Below are positions 8,913 through 16,752 of a stretch of DNA of 64,000 nucleotides, piece by piece. Within the stretch, counting starts at the first letter, position 1. Each line of letters begins with the position of its first letter. The position numbers and the translations under genes are program-made. Under the pieces are notes generated by a model. The model saw only the letters and a list, made by a program, of their open reading frames with translations. It ran no database searches and was not told where the DNA came from. Source of the stretch: CAYVHB01 sp964450865 (GTDB lineage Bacteria; Bacillota; Clostridia; Saccharofermentanales; UBA5734); the NCBI GenBank assembly GCA_964450865.1, contig CAYVHB010000013.1:23570-87569 (forward strand). Reading direction: 5' to 3'.

Positions 8913-9710
8913 TTATTGGTTATCTTTCCGGTCGTCACGCGGCGGAGACTGCGGGGGCTCGGCTGGTGGCGTGAATTTCTCTGATGGTATCATGACAGGG
9001 GCTTTTTTTACAAGGAAAAGATATAAAATGCCCATCAGGCGACCCTGGATAAAGGTATGGAGAATGGCAAAAAATGACTGGGCCAGCATCACGGCCAGGT
9101 CATCATTCGGGACAATTGCCAGGACCAGGTTCTCGGGCAGGGAGATCAGAATTGAAAGGATAAAAATCTGGGTGAAGATCATCAGGCGAAAGCCGCGGGT
9201 CTGCTGATAGCTGTTACCCAGGGCCAGGGTCAGTTTCTGGCGGTCATGCATCAGCAACACCGGCAGCAGATAGACCATCGTGACAAAAATAAAAAGCGGC
9301 ACCATGAAAAGCAAGAAACTGAACAACGCCGGAACCAGCAGCAGCACGATAAATACCAGCAGACGCGGCATGGCCCGCAGGCATCCGGCATAGATGCGGC
9401 GCAGGGACAGGCCGGTTGCTTCGCCGACATAGAGGGCCGCGTAAAAAAAGACAAACAGCAAATCAACCAGGCTGAGCAGGGCCTGCAGGCCAAGGATGAT
9501 CAGATTGCCGCTGGTCAACACCGGCATGACCGCCTCCCCGGCTGCCATCGCGTTGACTGCCTCAAAAAAAGCAGTGAAATCCTTGTCTCCGACCGGCAGG
9601 TAAAAGACGCCGACATGAATGGCCAGCAGCAAGACAAACCAGATCTGGATGTTCCGTTCATGACGAAGCTTGTAAAACTTGAGTGATTCCAGAGTCAATA
9701 ACAGATTCAT
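8913..9710 (-). CDS. Polytopic membrane protein of unknown function
   Basis: A 265-residue integral membrane protein with about six hydrophobic segments: IWFVLLLAIHVGVFYL near the start, ILGLQALLSLVDLLFVFFYAAL, then LLVFIVLLLVPALFSFLLF and the adjoining segment, IFTQIFILSILISL, and a weaker one near the C-terminus. It ends in a Pro-rich, charged cytoplasmic tail. It resembles the loosely defined clostridial proteins of DUF975/YciC type by pattern only; I do not recognise the family with confidence. The ribosome site AAAGGAG precedes the ATG. It has its own unit, since a terminator of the upstream operon lies at 9774-9812. Confidence 0.6.
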   Translation of the reverse strand: MNLLLTLESLKFYKLRHERNIQIWFVLLLAIHVGVFYLPVGDKDFTAFFEAVNAMAAGEAVMPVLTSGNLIILGLQALLSLVDLLFVFFYAALYVGEATGLSLRRIYAGCLRAMPRLLVFIVLLLVPALFSFLLFMVPLFIFVTMVYLLPVLLMHDRQKLTLALGNSYQQTRGFRLMIFTQIFILSILISLPENLVLAIVPNDDLAVMLAQSFFAILHTFIQGRLMGILYLFLVKKAPVMIPSEKFTPPAEPPQSPPRDDRKDNQ

Positions 9711-9773
9711 GATTCTCCTTTACTGGCCGGCCGGCCAGGTGCTGTCAGGTCAATGTCTAGTCCAGCCGGGTTG

Positions 9774-9812
9774 AAAAAAGCCTTACGGTGCTGGCAGCGA
9801 GGCCGTAAGGCA
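9774..9812 (-). terminator. Terminator of the hydrogenase-sensor operon
   Basis: On the minus strand, a perfect 9-base stem (gccttacgg / ccgtaaggc) is followed by a run of six T. It ends the operon that starts near 14070. Confidence 0.85.
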
Positions 9813-9821
9813 AAGAGCAGC

Positions 9822-9930
9822 GGCGGGTGGAGCGTGCTTCAGATCATGGTCCCGTGCGATTATAACCGGGCTCATCCCTGGCATGAAATATTGCGGCGGT
9901 GCATGCTTCAGATCACGATCTCGTGCAGGA
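9822..9930. repeat. Degenerate direct repeat duplicating the end of the ATPase gene
   Basis: The last codons of the ATPase gene and the following bases (about 9890-9930, containing gcttcagatcacgatctcgt) recur in diverged form at about 9825-9858 (gcttcagatcatggtcccgt). The outer copy has no coding role. Confidence 0.6.
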
Positions 9931-10474
9931 TTCCGCCGAAAACATACGTCTGCTGCTCCTGGATATAAGCCTTGAGCCACTCCAGTACGGCTGGTTCCGT
10001 GACTGGAACATCACCCAGTTCAGCGCGGACCTCGGCCAGGTCCAGGCTAAAATCCCGTTCCGGGGCCTGGAAAGTCAGCTGGTAACGGATATCCGGCTCG
10101 GTCATGACCAGGATAATGAAGGTGTCACCGATGTCGCCGAGAGGCAGGCGGTCAAGATTGGCCAGGCCCATACAGGCGGTCAGGGTCGTCCCCTCACCGA
10201 CTGCCGAAGCCAGGGCCAGCTGGCCACCGGTCAGCTCGCACAGCTCTTTCATCAGCGGAATGCCCAGACCAACCGGACGGGTTGTCCGTGAAGTCACAAA
10301 GGGATCGGTCACACTGTCGACCATTTCGGGCGACATGCCACAGCCATTGTCGGTAATGACAATCTGCAGGCTGTCAGCATCCGGATCAGCCGAAATGGCA
10401 ATGCCGATCTCGGTGGCGCCGGCTTTGACTGAATTCTGGGCAATATCCATCAGGTGCAAGGACAGATCACGCAT
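9908..10474 (-). CDS. GHKL-type ATPase (histidine-kinase-like), hydrogenase-associated
   Basis: A 188-residue protein with the Bergerat ATP-binding fold and no phospho-acceptor His domain. Motifs: N box in MDIAQNSVKAGA (about residues 9-20), G1 box DNGCGM (about 45), G2-type VGLGIPLMKELCELTGG (about 70-86) and GEGTTLTA. A C-terminal extension of about 80 residues is not recognised. Last gene of the six-gene operon around the HydS-like protein. ATPases of this kind recur beside HydS hydrogenases, PHP and DRTGG proteins in clostridia, where a redox-signalling role is assumed. The start ATG follows AAAGGAAAA; an upstream Met lacks a site. Confidence 0.8.
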   Translation of the reverse strand: MRDLSLHLMDIAQNSVKAGATEIGIAISADPDADSLQIVITDNGCGMSPEMVDSVTDPFVTSRTTRPVGLGIPLMKELCELTGGQLALASAVGEGTTLTACMGLANLDRLPLGDIGDTFIILVMTEPDIRYQLTFQAPERDFSLDLAEVRAELGDVPVTEPAVLEWLKAYIQEQQTYVFGGILHEIVI

Positions 10475-10600
10475 CAGCGGTTTTCCTTTCTGATTCCAGA
10501 CAGTTCCTGGCATGTCTTGCGGACACCGGGCATGATTCAGCGGACACCGGGTATGCCGTCACTGTTCACCGCCTGGTGAAATATATGCGTGATAACCGGT

Positions 10601-11368
10601 TCATGGCATTATAGCATTCGCTGTTTTCTGTCGCAATGCCTGCAGGACATGGCGACGGGCCTCGGCCGGATCCTGCCAGGATTCAACGAGCAAGGGCCAG
10701 CCGGGGTCGGCAATATCACCAAGCCGATGGGCGTCCGAACTGGTCAGCCAGGGTATGCCCCGCAGCTCGGGGTGATGATCGAAAAAAGCGGGCAGCCGGG
10801 CCCGGCGGGATAATTCAAACCAGGTCAGGGGAAACTCCTCCGGAATGGCGCCGAGGGTAGCCAGCATGCTGTTGGCCTCACGGTCGATGTGAGCCGGCAG
10901 GCAGGCCCCGCCGAGTGCCTGGACCGCCCGGGCAATCTCATCGCAGCTCAGGCTGCAGGCAATCAGGAGCAGCCGCTCCTCGTGACCGGCCAGTTCATCG
11001 TCTTCGTTATACAGACACTGTTCACCGAAAATGTCGACCCGGTTTTTCTGGACCGGCATATGCGAACGGATCATCTCTTCAATCATGCGGGCCGCGGCAA
11101 GACTGGGCAGCAGACAGACCAGGTGGATCTCTTCGGCGGATTCCACTTCCAGGCCCGGAATCACGATCAGGTTGCTCAAGGTCTCGGCGATCGCCATGGC
11201 AGCTTCACAGTTGCCGCAGCTCTGGTGGTCGGTAATGGCAATCACGTCAAGGCCATTGAGCATCGCGATGCCGACGATATTGCCCGGCGTCATATCGTCA
11301 GCCGAACAGGGCGACAAGGCCGAATGGATATGCAGATCACAACGGATCTGGCGCAGTCCGGTGCTCAC
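10601..11368 (-). CDS. PHP-domain metal-dependent phosphoesterase
   Basis: A 255-residue cytoplasmic protein of the polymerase-and-histidinol-phosphatase (PHP) superfamily. Metal-ligand motifs are in order: DLHIHSALSPC (about residues 11-21), ITDHQS (about 45), GLEVES, PAHID and SSDAH near the C-terminus. Members hydrolyse phosphate esters such as nucleotides or histidinol phosphate; the substrate here is unknown. The start is a GTG, 6 bases after the upstream DRTGG gene, so translation is likely coupled. Its place in the HydS operon is conserved in clostridial hydrogenase clusters by general knowledge, and suggests a role in signalling or redox control. Confidence 0.85.
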   Translation of the reverse strand: MSTGLRQIRCDLHIHSALSPCSADDMTPGNIVGIAMLNGLDVIAITDHQSCGNCEAAMAIAETLSNLIVIPGLEVESAEEIHLVCLLPSLAAARMIEEMIRSHMPVQKNRVDIFGEQCLYNEDDELAGHEERLLLIACSLSCDEIARAVQALGGACLPAHIDREANSMLATLGAIPEEFPLTWFELSRRARLPAFFDHHPELRGIPWLTSSDAHRLGDIADPGWPLLVESWQDPAEARRHVLQALRQKTANAIMP

Positions 11369-11374
11369 CGGCGC

Positions 11375-11728
11375 TCAGGCGGGTGGTATCCCGCCGGCCA
11401 GCAACTGGGCCAGGCGGGCTGATGCTTCGAAGGTCGGCAAAGGCGTGCGCAGCACGATGACACCTTTCTCCACGGCCCGGCGGGCTACATCCTCGGGCAG
11501 CTCGACGTTTTCAGTCAGGAGAACACAGGCACATTCCGTCAGGACGGCTACCGCAATTACATTGATACTGTTGAGAATCGTCATCCAGACGTCGGTCGGT
11601 CGGGCATGGGCCATCACCCAGGTCAGCATGTCACAGGCATACCCGCCAGCAACCGGGCGGGCGGCAAGGTCACCGTCGATCTGGACAATTGCGCCAAGAC
11701 CGTCGGCAATTTCCTGAAGCGTTCTCAT
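11375..11728 (-). CDS. DRTGG-domain protein, second copy
   Basis: A 117-residue protein made of one DRTGG-type domain, a small fold named after a motif and often found beside CBS domains or in hydrogenase clusters; its biochemical role is not established. It shares with the first copy (13619-13969) the pattern of a GG/AGG-YACDM-like segment, a central hydrophobic strand (INVIAVAVLT) and a terminal VLRTPLPTFEA motif. AAAGGAGG precedes the ATG by 10 bases. It lies between the HydS-like gene and the PHP gene with very short spacers. Confidence 0.8.
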   Translation of the reverse strand: MRTLQEIADGLGAIVQIDGDLAARPVAGGYACDMLTWVMAHARPTDVWMTILNSINVIAVAVLTECACVLLTENVELPEDVARRAVEKGVIVLRTPLPTFEASARLAQLLAGGIPPA

Positions 11729-11749
11729 AAATGATGGTCCTCCTTTGAA

Positions 11750-13108
11750 TCAGTCCGGATCCGCACGTTCTGCTTCGGTTTGCGGGGCGGCCCGGGTCAT
11801 CTGGATCTCGAGCTCGACCATTTCCGAAGCCACACGCCGGATACGTTCCTTGAGCTTGAAAATACAGTCTGTCTCCGTGGCCTCGCCACGCACGATATCC
11901 TCGGCGAGGGCTGCACAGTCCGGCGCGCCGCAAGCTCCGCAGTCAAGCCCGGGCAGGTTGCGGACGATCTTTTCCATCCGTTCGTACTTTTGCAGGGCCA
12001 GCATGATATTCGGATCCAGTTTGAGCGCATCGTTCGGCTCGGGGCTCTCCGGCCAGGCTGCCAGATAGGAATTCGCTGGCTCGTAAACCTTGCCCGGTTC
12101 ATTGCGCTGCAATTCTTCGGCTGCGCGCACATGGCCTGTATAGCGGGACTGGGCCGAGTAACGGTTGGCCACAGTCAGCGGACCACCGATACAGCCGCCC
12201 ATGCAGGAATTGGCTTCGATGAACTCGACATCCCGAAGCCGTTCGTTTTCGATTTCCTCGAGAATGGCGATAACATTGTGAATCCCGTCGACAGCCAGGT
12301 ATTTTTCTGTTTTCAGGCCAACTGATTCCCCGCCGGAAAAGCCCCAGCGCACGCCGTCCGGATTGGCCAGCGCACGCCGTTCCATCGCGGCAACAGTCGC
12401 CGGATCGAGCTTTTCGAGCTTGCTCAGAATCAGCGGATAGGCATCGGCAAACGAAATAACCCCGTCAATGTTCGTAGTGTTGTGGCGGATGGGATTGGTC
12501 ACGGCCGTCCGTTTGGCCGGACAGGGACTGAGAAAAAAGATACCGATCTCGTGGGACGACAGGCCGGTTCTGGCCATCGCTTCCTGGCGGGCCAGGTCAG
12601 CGGTCACCTCCATGGGTGAATCGAAGGGCACCAGATTGTCGAGCAGACCCGGATATTTCATCTGGATCAGGCGCACCACGGCCGGGCAGGCCGAGGAAAT
12701 CAGCGGCAGCCGTTTCTGTTTGCGGGCTTCATTGAGCAGTTCAATCGAATTGCGCGTGACGATGTCGGCGCCAATAGCCACCTCATAGACATCGTCAAAG
12801 CCAATATTCAAAACGGAAGCCAAAACCATGGCCCGCGTGGCTGGGGCGCCGAACTGGGCGTATAACGAAGGTGCAGCCAGGGCAACCTTGTGTTTGAATG
12901 GCAATAACAAGGCAAAAGAATCCATGACCGCACTCTTGGCGTGATGGGGGCAAGCCTTGATACATTCGCCACAATCAATACAGCGGGCTTCCGAGATCCT
13001 GGCCTTGCCATTGCGGACCCGGATCGCTTCAGTCGGACATTTTTTTATACAATTCGTACAGCCGACACAGAGGTCCTTATTGAGTCGGACTGAATGCAGT
13101 TTAGACAT
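11750..13108 (-). CDS. HydS-like [FeFe]-hydrogenase (putative H2/redox sensor)
   Basis: A 452-residue iron-sulfur protein. An N-terminal 2[4Fe-4S] ferredoxin (cysteines 14, 17, 20, 24 and 43, 46, 49, 53) is followed by a [FeFe]-hydrogenase H-cluster domain. The four H-cluster cysteines are present: C141 in SSACPAVV, C196 in SPCPAK, and C302 and C306 in SCMGGCIGG. The cysteine that relays protons in catalytic enzymes (TSCCP) is alanine here (A140). A C-terminal cluster site (C390, C393, C398, C415) follows. This matches the sensory hydrogenase group, not the bifurcating HydA. No PAS domain is seen. It is the third gene of the operon; no nuoE, nuoF or hydA follows. Confidence 0.88.
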   Translation of the reverse strand: MSKLHSVRLNKDLCVGCTNCIKKCPTEAIRVRNGKARISEARCIDCGECIKACPHHAKSAVMDSFALLLPFKHKVALAAPSLYAQFGAPATRAMVLASVLNIGFDDVYEVAIGADIVTRNSIELLNEARKQKRLPLISSACPAVVRLIQMKYPGLLDNLVPFDSPMEVTADLARQEAMARTGLSSHEIGIFFLSPCPAKRTAVTNPIRHNTTNIDGVISFADAYPLILSKLEKLDPATVAAMERRALANPDGVRWGFSGGESVGLKTEKYLAVDGIHNVIAILEEIENERLRDVEFIEANSCMGGCIGGPLTVANRYSAQSRYTGHVRAAEELQRNEPGKVYEPANSYLAAWPESPEPNDALKLDPNIMLALQKYERMEKIVRNLPGLDCGACGAPDCAALAEDIVRGEATETDCIFKLKERIRRVASEMVELEIQMTRAAPQTEAERADPD

Positions 13109-13195
13109 AGTTAACCTTTCTGCCCGGTCAGTGAAGGCAGACCGTCCGGCTATGGGCCGTGCGGTGCAACGGGCCGGGGTATGGCCCAGACCATT

Positions 13196-13615
13196 TCAAT
13201 AACGGATCAGGATAGTGACCGTTGTCCCCTTGCCGATAACGGTTTCGATGGCCAGGTCGTCGGAGTGTTTCTTGATATTGGGCAAGCCCATGCCGGCGCC
13301 AAAGCCCATTTCCCGGGCTGTATCCGGCGCGGTCGACCAGCCTTCCTGCATCGCCAGGTCAATATCGGGAATGCCCGGGCCGTTATCCTTGATCCGGATC
13401 AGCACATGATCCGGATAAATTTTAACCTCGGCATTACCGCCGCCGGCATGGATAACCGCATTGATCTCGGCTTCGTACATGGCAATGGCCGCACGCTTGA
13501 CAGCAGCCGGGGCGACACCCAGCCGGGTCAGGGCCTTTTTCATGCCACTGGAGGCTTCACCGGCATTGATGAAATCGGAGTCACGGATTTCGAATTCCAG
13601 TTTGACAGGTTCCAG
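13196..13615 (-). CDS. RsbT/GHKL-type ATPase (anti-sigma-factor-like), probable CTG start
   Basis: A small kinase-like ATPase of about 139 residues. Motifs: N box YEAEINAVIHAGGG, G1 DNGPGIPD, G2 GFGAGMGLPNIKKHSD and GKGTTVTI. The first ATG (13543) would remove the first strand: the codons before it read LEPVKLEFEIRDSDFINAG and continue to a CTG at 13613-13615. That CTG lies about 8 bases after a purine-rich site (AAGGGAAGGGGG), right after the TGA of the upstream gene, so a CTG start is the likeliest reading. It is the second gene of the HydS operon and probably acts as a regulatory ATPase there. Confidence 0.8.
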   Translation of the reverse strand: MEPVKLEFEIRDSDFINAGEASSGMKKALTRLGVAPAAVKRAAIAMYEAEINAVIHAGGGNAEVKIYPDHVLIRIKDNGPGIPDIDLAMQEGWSTAPDTAREMGFGAGMGLPNIKKHSDDLAIETVIGKGTTVTILIRY

Positions 13616-13618
13616 CGG

Positions 13619-13969
13619 TCAGCCCCCCTTCCCTTTAATTCCGGAATCAAATAACAGGCCACAGGCCGTGAACATCGGCAGGGGGGTGGTCAGGATGCAG
13701 ATATTCTTCTCCGCCGCAAGGTCGAGCATGTGACGGCCCGGTACTTTGCCGCGGACAAAGACGATGACCCTGATGTCCATCATTTCAGCTGTCCGGATCG
13801 TCTGGGGATTGACCAGACCGGTCAGCATCATCTCATTGGTTGTACAGGCAAAGGCCATGACATCGCTCATCAGGTCGGCGCCACAAGCGACAGAGATATC
13901 CATGCACATGTCGGCAGCCGGGACGAGGACGGATGCATTGAGAATATCAACGCATTTGTTTAATTCCAT
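13619..13969 (-). CDS. DRTGG-domain protein, first copy
   Basis: A 116-residue protein, the first gene of the HydS operon. It contains a single DRTGG-like domain with the segment CGADLMSDVMAFA, a central strand (MDIRVIVFVRGK) and the end motif ILTTPLPMFTACG, all parallel to the second copy downstream. The ATG follows AAGGAG by 7 bases; an upstream in-frame Met has no site. A transcript starting from the promoter at 14077-14104 would have a leader of about 100 bases. The role is not established, but its position beside [FeFe]-hydrogenase genes is common in clostridia. Confidence 0.8.
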   Translation of the reverse strand: MELNKCVDILNASVLVPAADMCMDISVACGADLMSDVMAFACTTNEMMLTGLVNPQTIRTAEMMDIRVIVFVRGKVPGRHMLDLAAEKNICILTTPLPMFTACGLLFDSGIKGKGG

Positions 13970-14069
13970 ACTTACGCTCCTTCGATCATCTTTTGTGGGA
14001 TAAGAATAAAAAATATTAACAGGAAACACATATTTTAGACATTATTCATGAAAAAGCACGTCCGAATAC

Positions 14070-14104
14070 TTGTCTGATTATACCATGTATGCTATTATTC
14101 TCAC
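14070..14104. promoter_or_regulatory. Overlapping face-to-face promoters (HydS operon, minus; zinc-ribbon gene, plus)
   Basis: Minus strand: TTGTGA (14099-14104), 16-base spacer, TATAAT (14077-14082), pointing into the HydS operon. Plus strand: TTGTCT (14070-14075), 17-base spacer, TATTAT (14093-14098), pointing into the zinc-ribbon gene. The two core promoters share the same 35 bases and could not be occupied at the same time. Confidence 0.6.
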
Positions 14105-14223
14105 AACGGATTTAGTGCGTTTACAGAATGTGCCCTTATACTGGTCGTGCAGGTCTATACCTCCGAAGCAAGTCTGAGCCACTGTCATTCCTCTTGATCC
14201 GAAATTATCTGGAGGTATCTATC

Positions 14224-14400
14224 ATGCCCGACAAAATTATCGTATGTAAAGATTGCGGAGCGGAATTTACGTTCAGCGAAGGCGAGCAGGCCTTCTACAA
14301 AGAGAAAGGCTTCGAGAATGAGCCCGTCCGGTGCCCCGAATGCCGCCGGGCCCGCAAGAATTCCAGACGCCAGCCGAGTGGTTATGATAACAGATTCTGA
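14224..14400 (+). CDS. Small zinc-ribbon protein
   Basis: A 58-residue protein with a zinc ribbon: CKDCGAEFTFSEGEQAFY then CPECRRARK, two CxxC pairs about 30 residues apart, and a basic tail. This matches the small clostridial probable zinc-binding domain family (zinc-ribbon with the FYxxKGF segment), whose function is unknown. The start ATG follows CTGGAGGT by 7 bases. It has its own promoter and terminator, so it is a single-gene unit, divergent from the HydS operon. Confidence 0.85.
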   Translation: MPDKIIVCKDCGAEFTFSEGEQAFYKEKGFENEPVRCPECRRARKNSRRQPSGYDNRF

Positions 14401-14422
14401 GATCCGTTAGTTAGCAACCAGT

Positions 14423-14457
14423 AAAGACTGTTCTCCAGACTGGAGGCAGTCTTTTTT
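14423..14457 (+). terminator. Terminator of the small zinc-ribbon gene
   Basis: Stem aagactg / cagtctt, with inner pairing ctccag-type bases, followed by six T. Confidence 0.8.
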
Positions 14458-14554
14458 GTAATAAGGCCAGGTTGCAATGCTGTCAGGTTTGTATCAGTGT
14501 CATCTGTATAATGATAACAGGTTTGTTTTCAATCCCAGGAAAAGAGGTGTTCTC

Positions 14555-16471
14555 ATGTCCCCAGCAGCATTTGCCATTCATCCGCACCTGCTTTATACGA
14601 TCCCGGTCGAGAACCATTCAGTCCAGGCTGTCCGCCAGATCCTGCTCAGTCATCCGGAAGTCAAATTTGTCTCCCTGGCAGCCGTTGACCTCGCCGGCCA
14701 TGATACGGACGAAAAGATTCCGCTGCGCCTGTTTCTGGATGATATGGAAGGTTACCTGCAAGGCGGGGTGCAGACTGACGGGTCATCGGTTGTCCTGCCC
14801 AATATTGCCACCCTGAACGATGGTAAAGTCGATCTCGTCGCTGATCTCGCTGTCAATTGGTTTGTCGATTACAATTTCGACAATTGCGAGCCCGAGACCG
14901 GCCTTCCCTGTGGAACACTGCGCATTCCGGCTTTCCTGCGCCACAACGGGCGGCTGGTCTGCTCCCGCTCGGTTCTGCGCCGGGCTTGTGACAGCGTGGA
15001 CCAGGTCGTCAGGGAACTGGTGGCCAGCCAGCCGGAGGTGCTGGGTCAGTGGCAGATCCAGCCCGACGATATCGCCGAGGTTGCGATGACCGCAGCTACT
15101 GAGCTTGAATTCTGGGTCCGGACACCGCAGGACATTATCGTCAGCCGCGAACAGCTTTCCACTTCACAAGGCTTGAAGGAGTCATACTGGAAGCGGACCA
15201 AGGGCGTGGTCCGCACGGCGCTTGAGCATGCCATCGAGCTGCTTGAGCTCTACGGCTTTGACCCGGAAATGGGCCACAAGGAAGTGGGGGGCGTGCAGGC
15301 CAGGCTGACCGGCAGCGGTTCACTCGACCATATCATGGAACAGCTGGAAATTGACTGGAAATACGCCGGCGCCATGCAGACTGCGGACAATGAAATGTTT
15401 ATCCGCATCTTCATCAAGGAAATCTTCCGCCTGCATGGCCTGGAAGCATCCTTCCTCGCCAAGCCGATTGAAGGGGTCGCCGGCAGCGGTGAACACATCC
15501 ATGTCAACGTCATTGCCAGGCTGAAGAATGGCAAACGGATCAACCTGTTCAGCCCGGCCGATTTCAACAAGGATTTCCTCAGCGAGATTGGCTGGGGCGC
15601 CCTGATGGGCTTCATGAAGCATTACAACAGCATCAGCCCGTTCATCACAGCGAGCAATGACGCCTTTAACCGGCTCAAGCCCGGATTTGAAGCACCAACC
15701 CACGCGACGGCCTCACTGGGCCTTGATCTGCAAGTGCCATCCCGCAACCGCACCGTGCTGGCCGGCCTGATCCGCAATCCCGATACGCCGCAGGCCACCC
15801 GCTTTGAGATCCGCTCCCCCAATCCGCATACCAATACTTTCCTGGCCCTGGCGGCGACCTACCAGTGCATGCTCGACGGGATCGGCTATGCGCTGAACCA
15901 GCAGCGGTCGACGGCCGACCTTGAGCAGGAGTTCTGCAAGCAGGCCGGAGACCCGGCCGTCTATCTGGATCGTGGCCGGATGTACCGCACGGAAGATGAT
16001 ATATTCCTGAAATACAGCGACGAGGAACGCGACCAGCTCTTTGGCAAGCCGCCAGCCAGTGTCTTTGAGACGCTGCGCTCACTGCTCCATGACGACGAGG
16101 GCCTGGCTATCCTGTGCCGCCATGACGTCTTTACCGATATCATCATTACATCCTATTCACGGGCTATGCTGGACACCTGGGAAATGGAACTGCGCGACCG
16201 CCTGCTCGATCTCAATCTGCAGCGGGTGCGTACCTGTGTGCGGATCCACCGGCATTCGGAATATGACAATATCTTGTGGAATGAAATCGAAGCCCTGCGG
16301 ATCCGTCTGGCGAAAGATACCCATGACCAGGTCTGTCTGTTCAATGAAATCCGCTCCGCTCTCGACACCAAGAATCTGCGGCATGCGGCCGTCCTGCAGC
16401 ATGAAATGGACGAAGCCATGCGCAAGCTTGATTTGCTCTACGAACAATATAAACGCAACCAGATCGGCTAG
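14555..16471 (+). CDS. glnA: Glutamine synthetase, long clostridial form
   Basis: A 638-residue glutamine synthetase that makes glutamine from glutamate, ammonia and ATP. The core matches type I enzymes: beta-grasp domain at the N-terminus, ELEFW (metal and substrate ligands), an IDWKYAGAMQTADN segment equal to the E. coli DFKYADALTTADN region, AGSGEHIHVN (catalytic His, metal ligand) and RFEIRSPNPHTNTFLALAA. About 160 C-terminal residues beyond the core are helical and charged and are absent from the usual 450-residue enzyme. The ATG follows AAGAGGTG. No glnR or adenylation-site context is visible. A single-gene unit ending at the terminator near 16600. Confidence 0.88.
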   Translation: MSPAAFAIHPHLLYTIPVENHSVQAVRQILLSHPEVKFVSLAAVDLAGHDTDEKIPLRLFLDDMEGYLQGGVQTDGSSVVLPNIATLNDGKVDLVADLAVNWFVDYNFDNCEPETGLPCGTLRIPAFLRHNGRLVCSRSVLRRACDSVDQVVRELVASQPEVLGQWQIQPDDIAEVAMTAATELEFWVRTPQDIIVSREQLSTSQGLKESYWKRTKGVVRTALEHAIELLELYGFDPEMGHKEVGGVQARLTGSGSLDHIMEQLEIDWKYAGAMQTADNEMFIRIFIKEIFRLHGLEASFLAKPIEGVAGSGEHIHVNVIARLKNGKRINLFSPADFNKDFLSEIGWGALMGFMKHYNSISPFITASNDAFNRLKPGFEAPTHATASLGLDLQVPSRNRTVLAGLIRNPDTPQATRFEIRSPNPHTNTFLALAATYQCMLDGIGYALNQQRSTADLEQEFCKQAGDPAVYLDRGRMYRTEDDIFLKYSDEERDQLFGKPPASVFETLRSLLHDDEGLAILCRHDVFTDIIITSYSRAMLDTWEMELRDRLLDLNLQRVRTCVRIHRHSEYDNILWNEIEALRIRLAKDTHDQVCLFNEIRSALDTKNLRHAAVLQHEMDEAMRKLDLLYEQYKRNQIG

Positions 16472-16558
16472 GCAGACATGACAGCACTGGCCGTTTGCAG
16501 GGCCGGTCCAGATTGGCTGACCGGGCCGGATTGCAGCGGTGGATTTGAGGGTCAGTCC

Positions 16559-16609
16559 AAAAAAATGCCTCGGGATTGGGTCAAAACGACCGATCCCGGG
16601 GCATTTTTA
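16559..16609. terminator. Bidirectional terminator between glnA and hom
   Basis: A long inverted repeat (aaaaatgcctcgggat / atcccggggcattttt) has A-runs on the left and T-runs on the right, so it can end both the plus-strand glnA transcript and the minus-strand hom transcript. Confidence 0.85.
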
Positions 16610-16752
16610 AACGAGCTTGCTTAAAATCTGCTGCAAGGGGGCGCATCCGGCAAGCCGCCGATCAGGATCTGCCTGCCGGCATCCAGTCCATCCAGGGCGT
16701 ACAGACCCTGAGGGCCTGGTGATCCGGGGATCCCGAACCTGATCCTGGCTTA

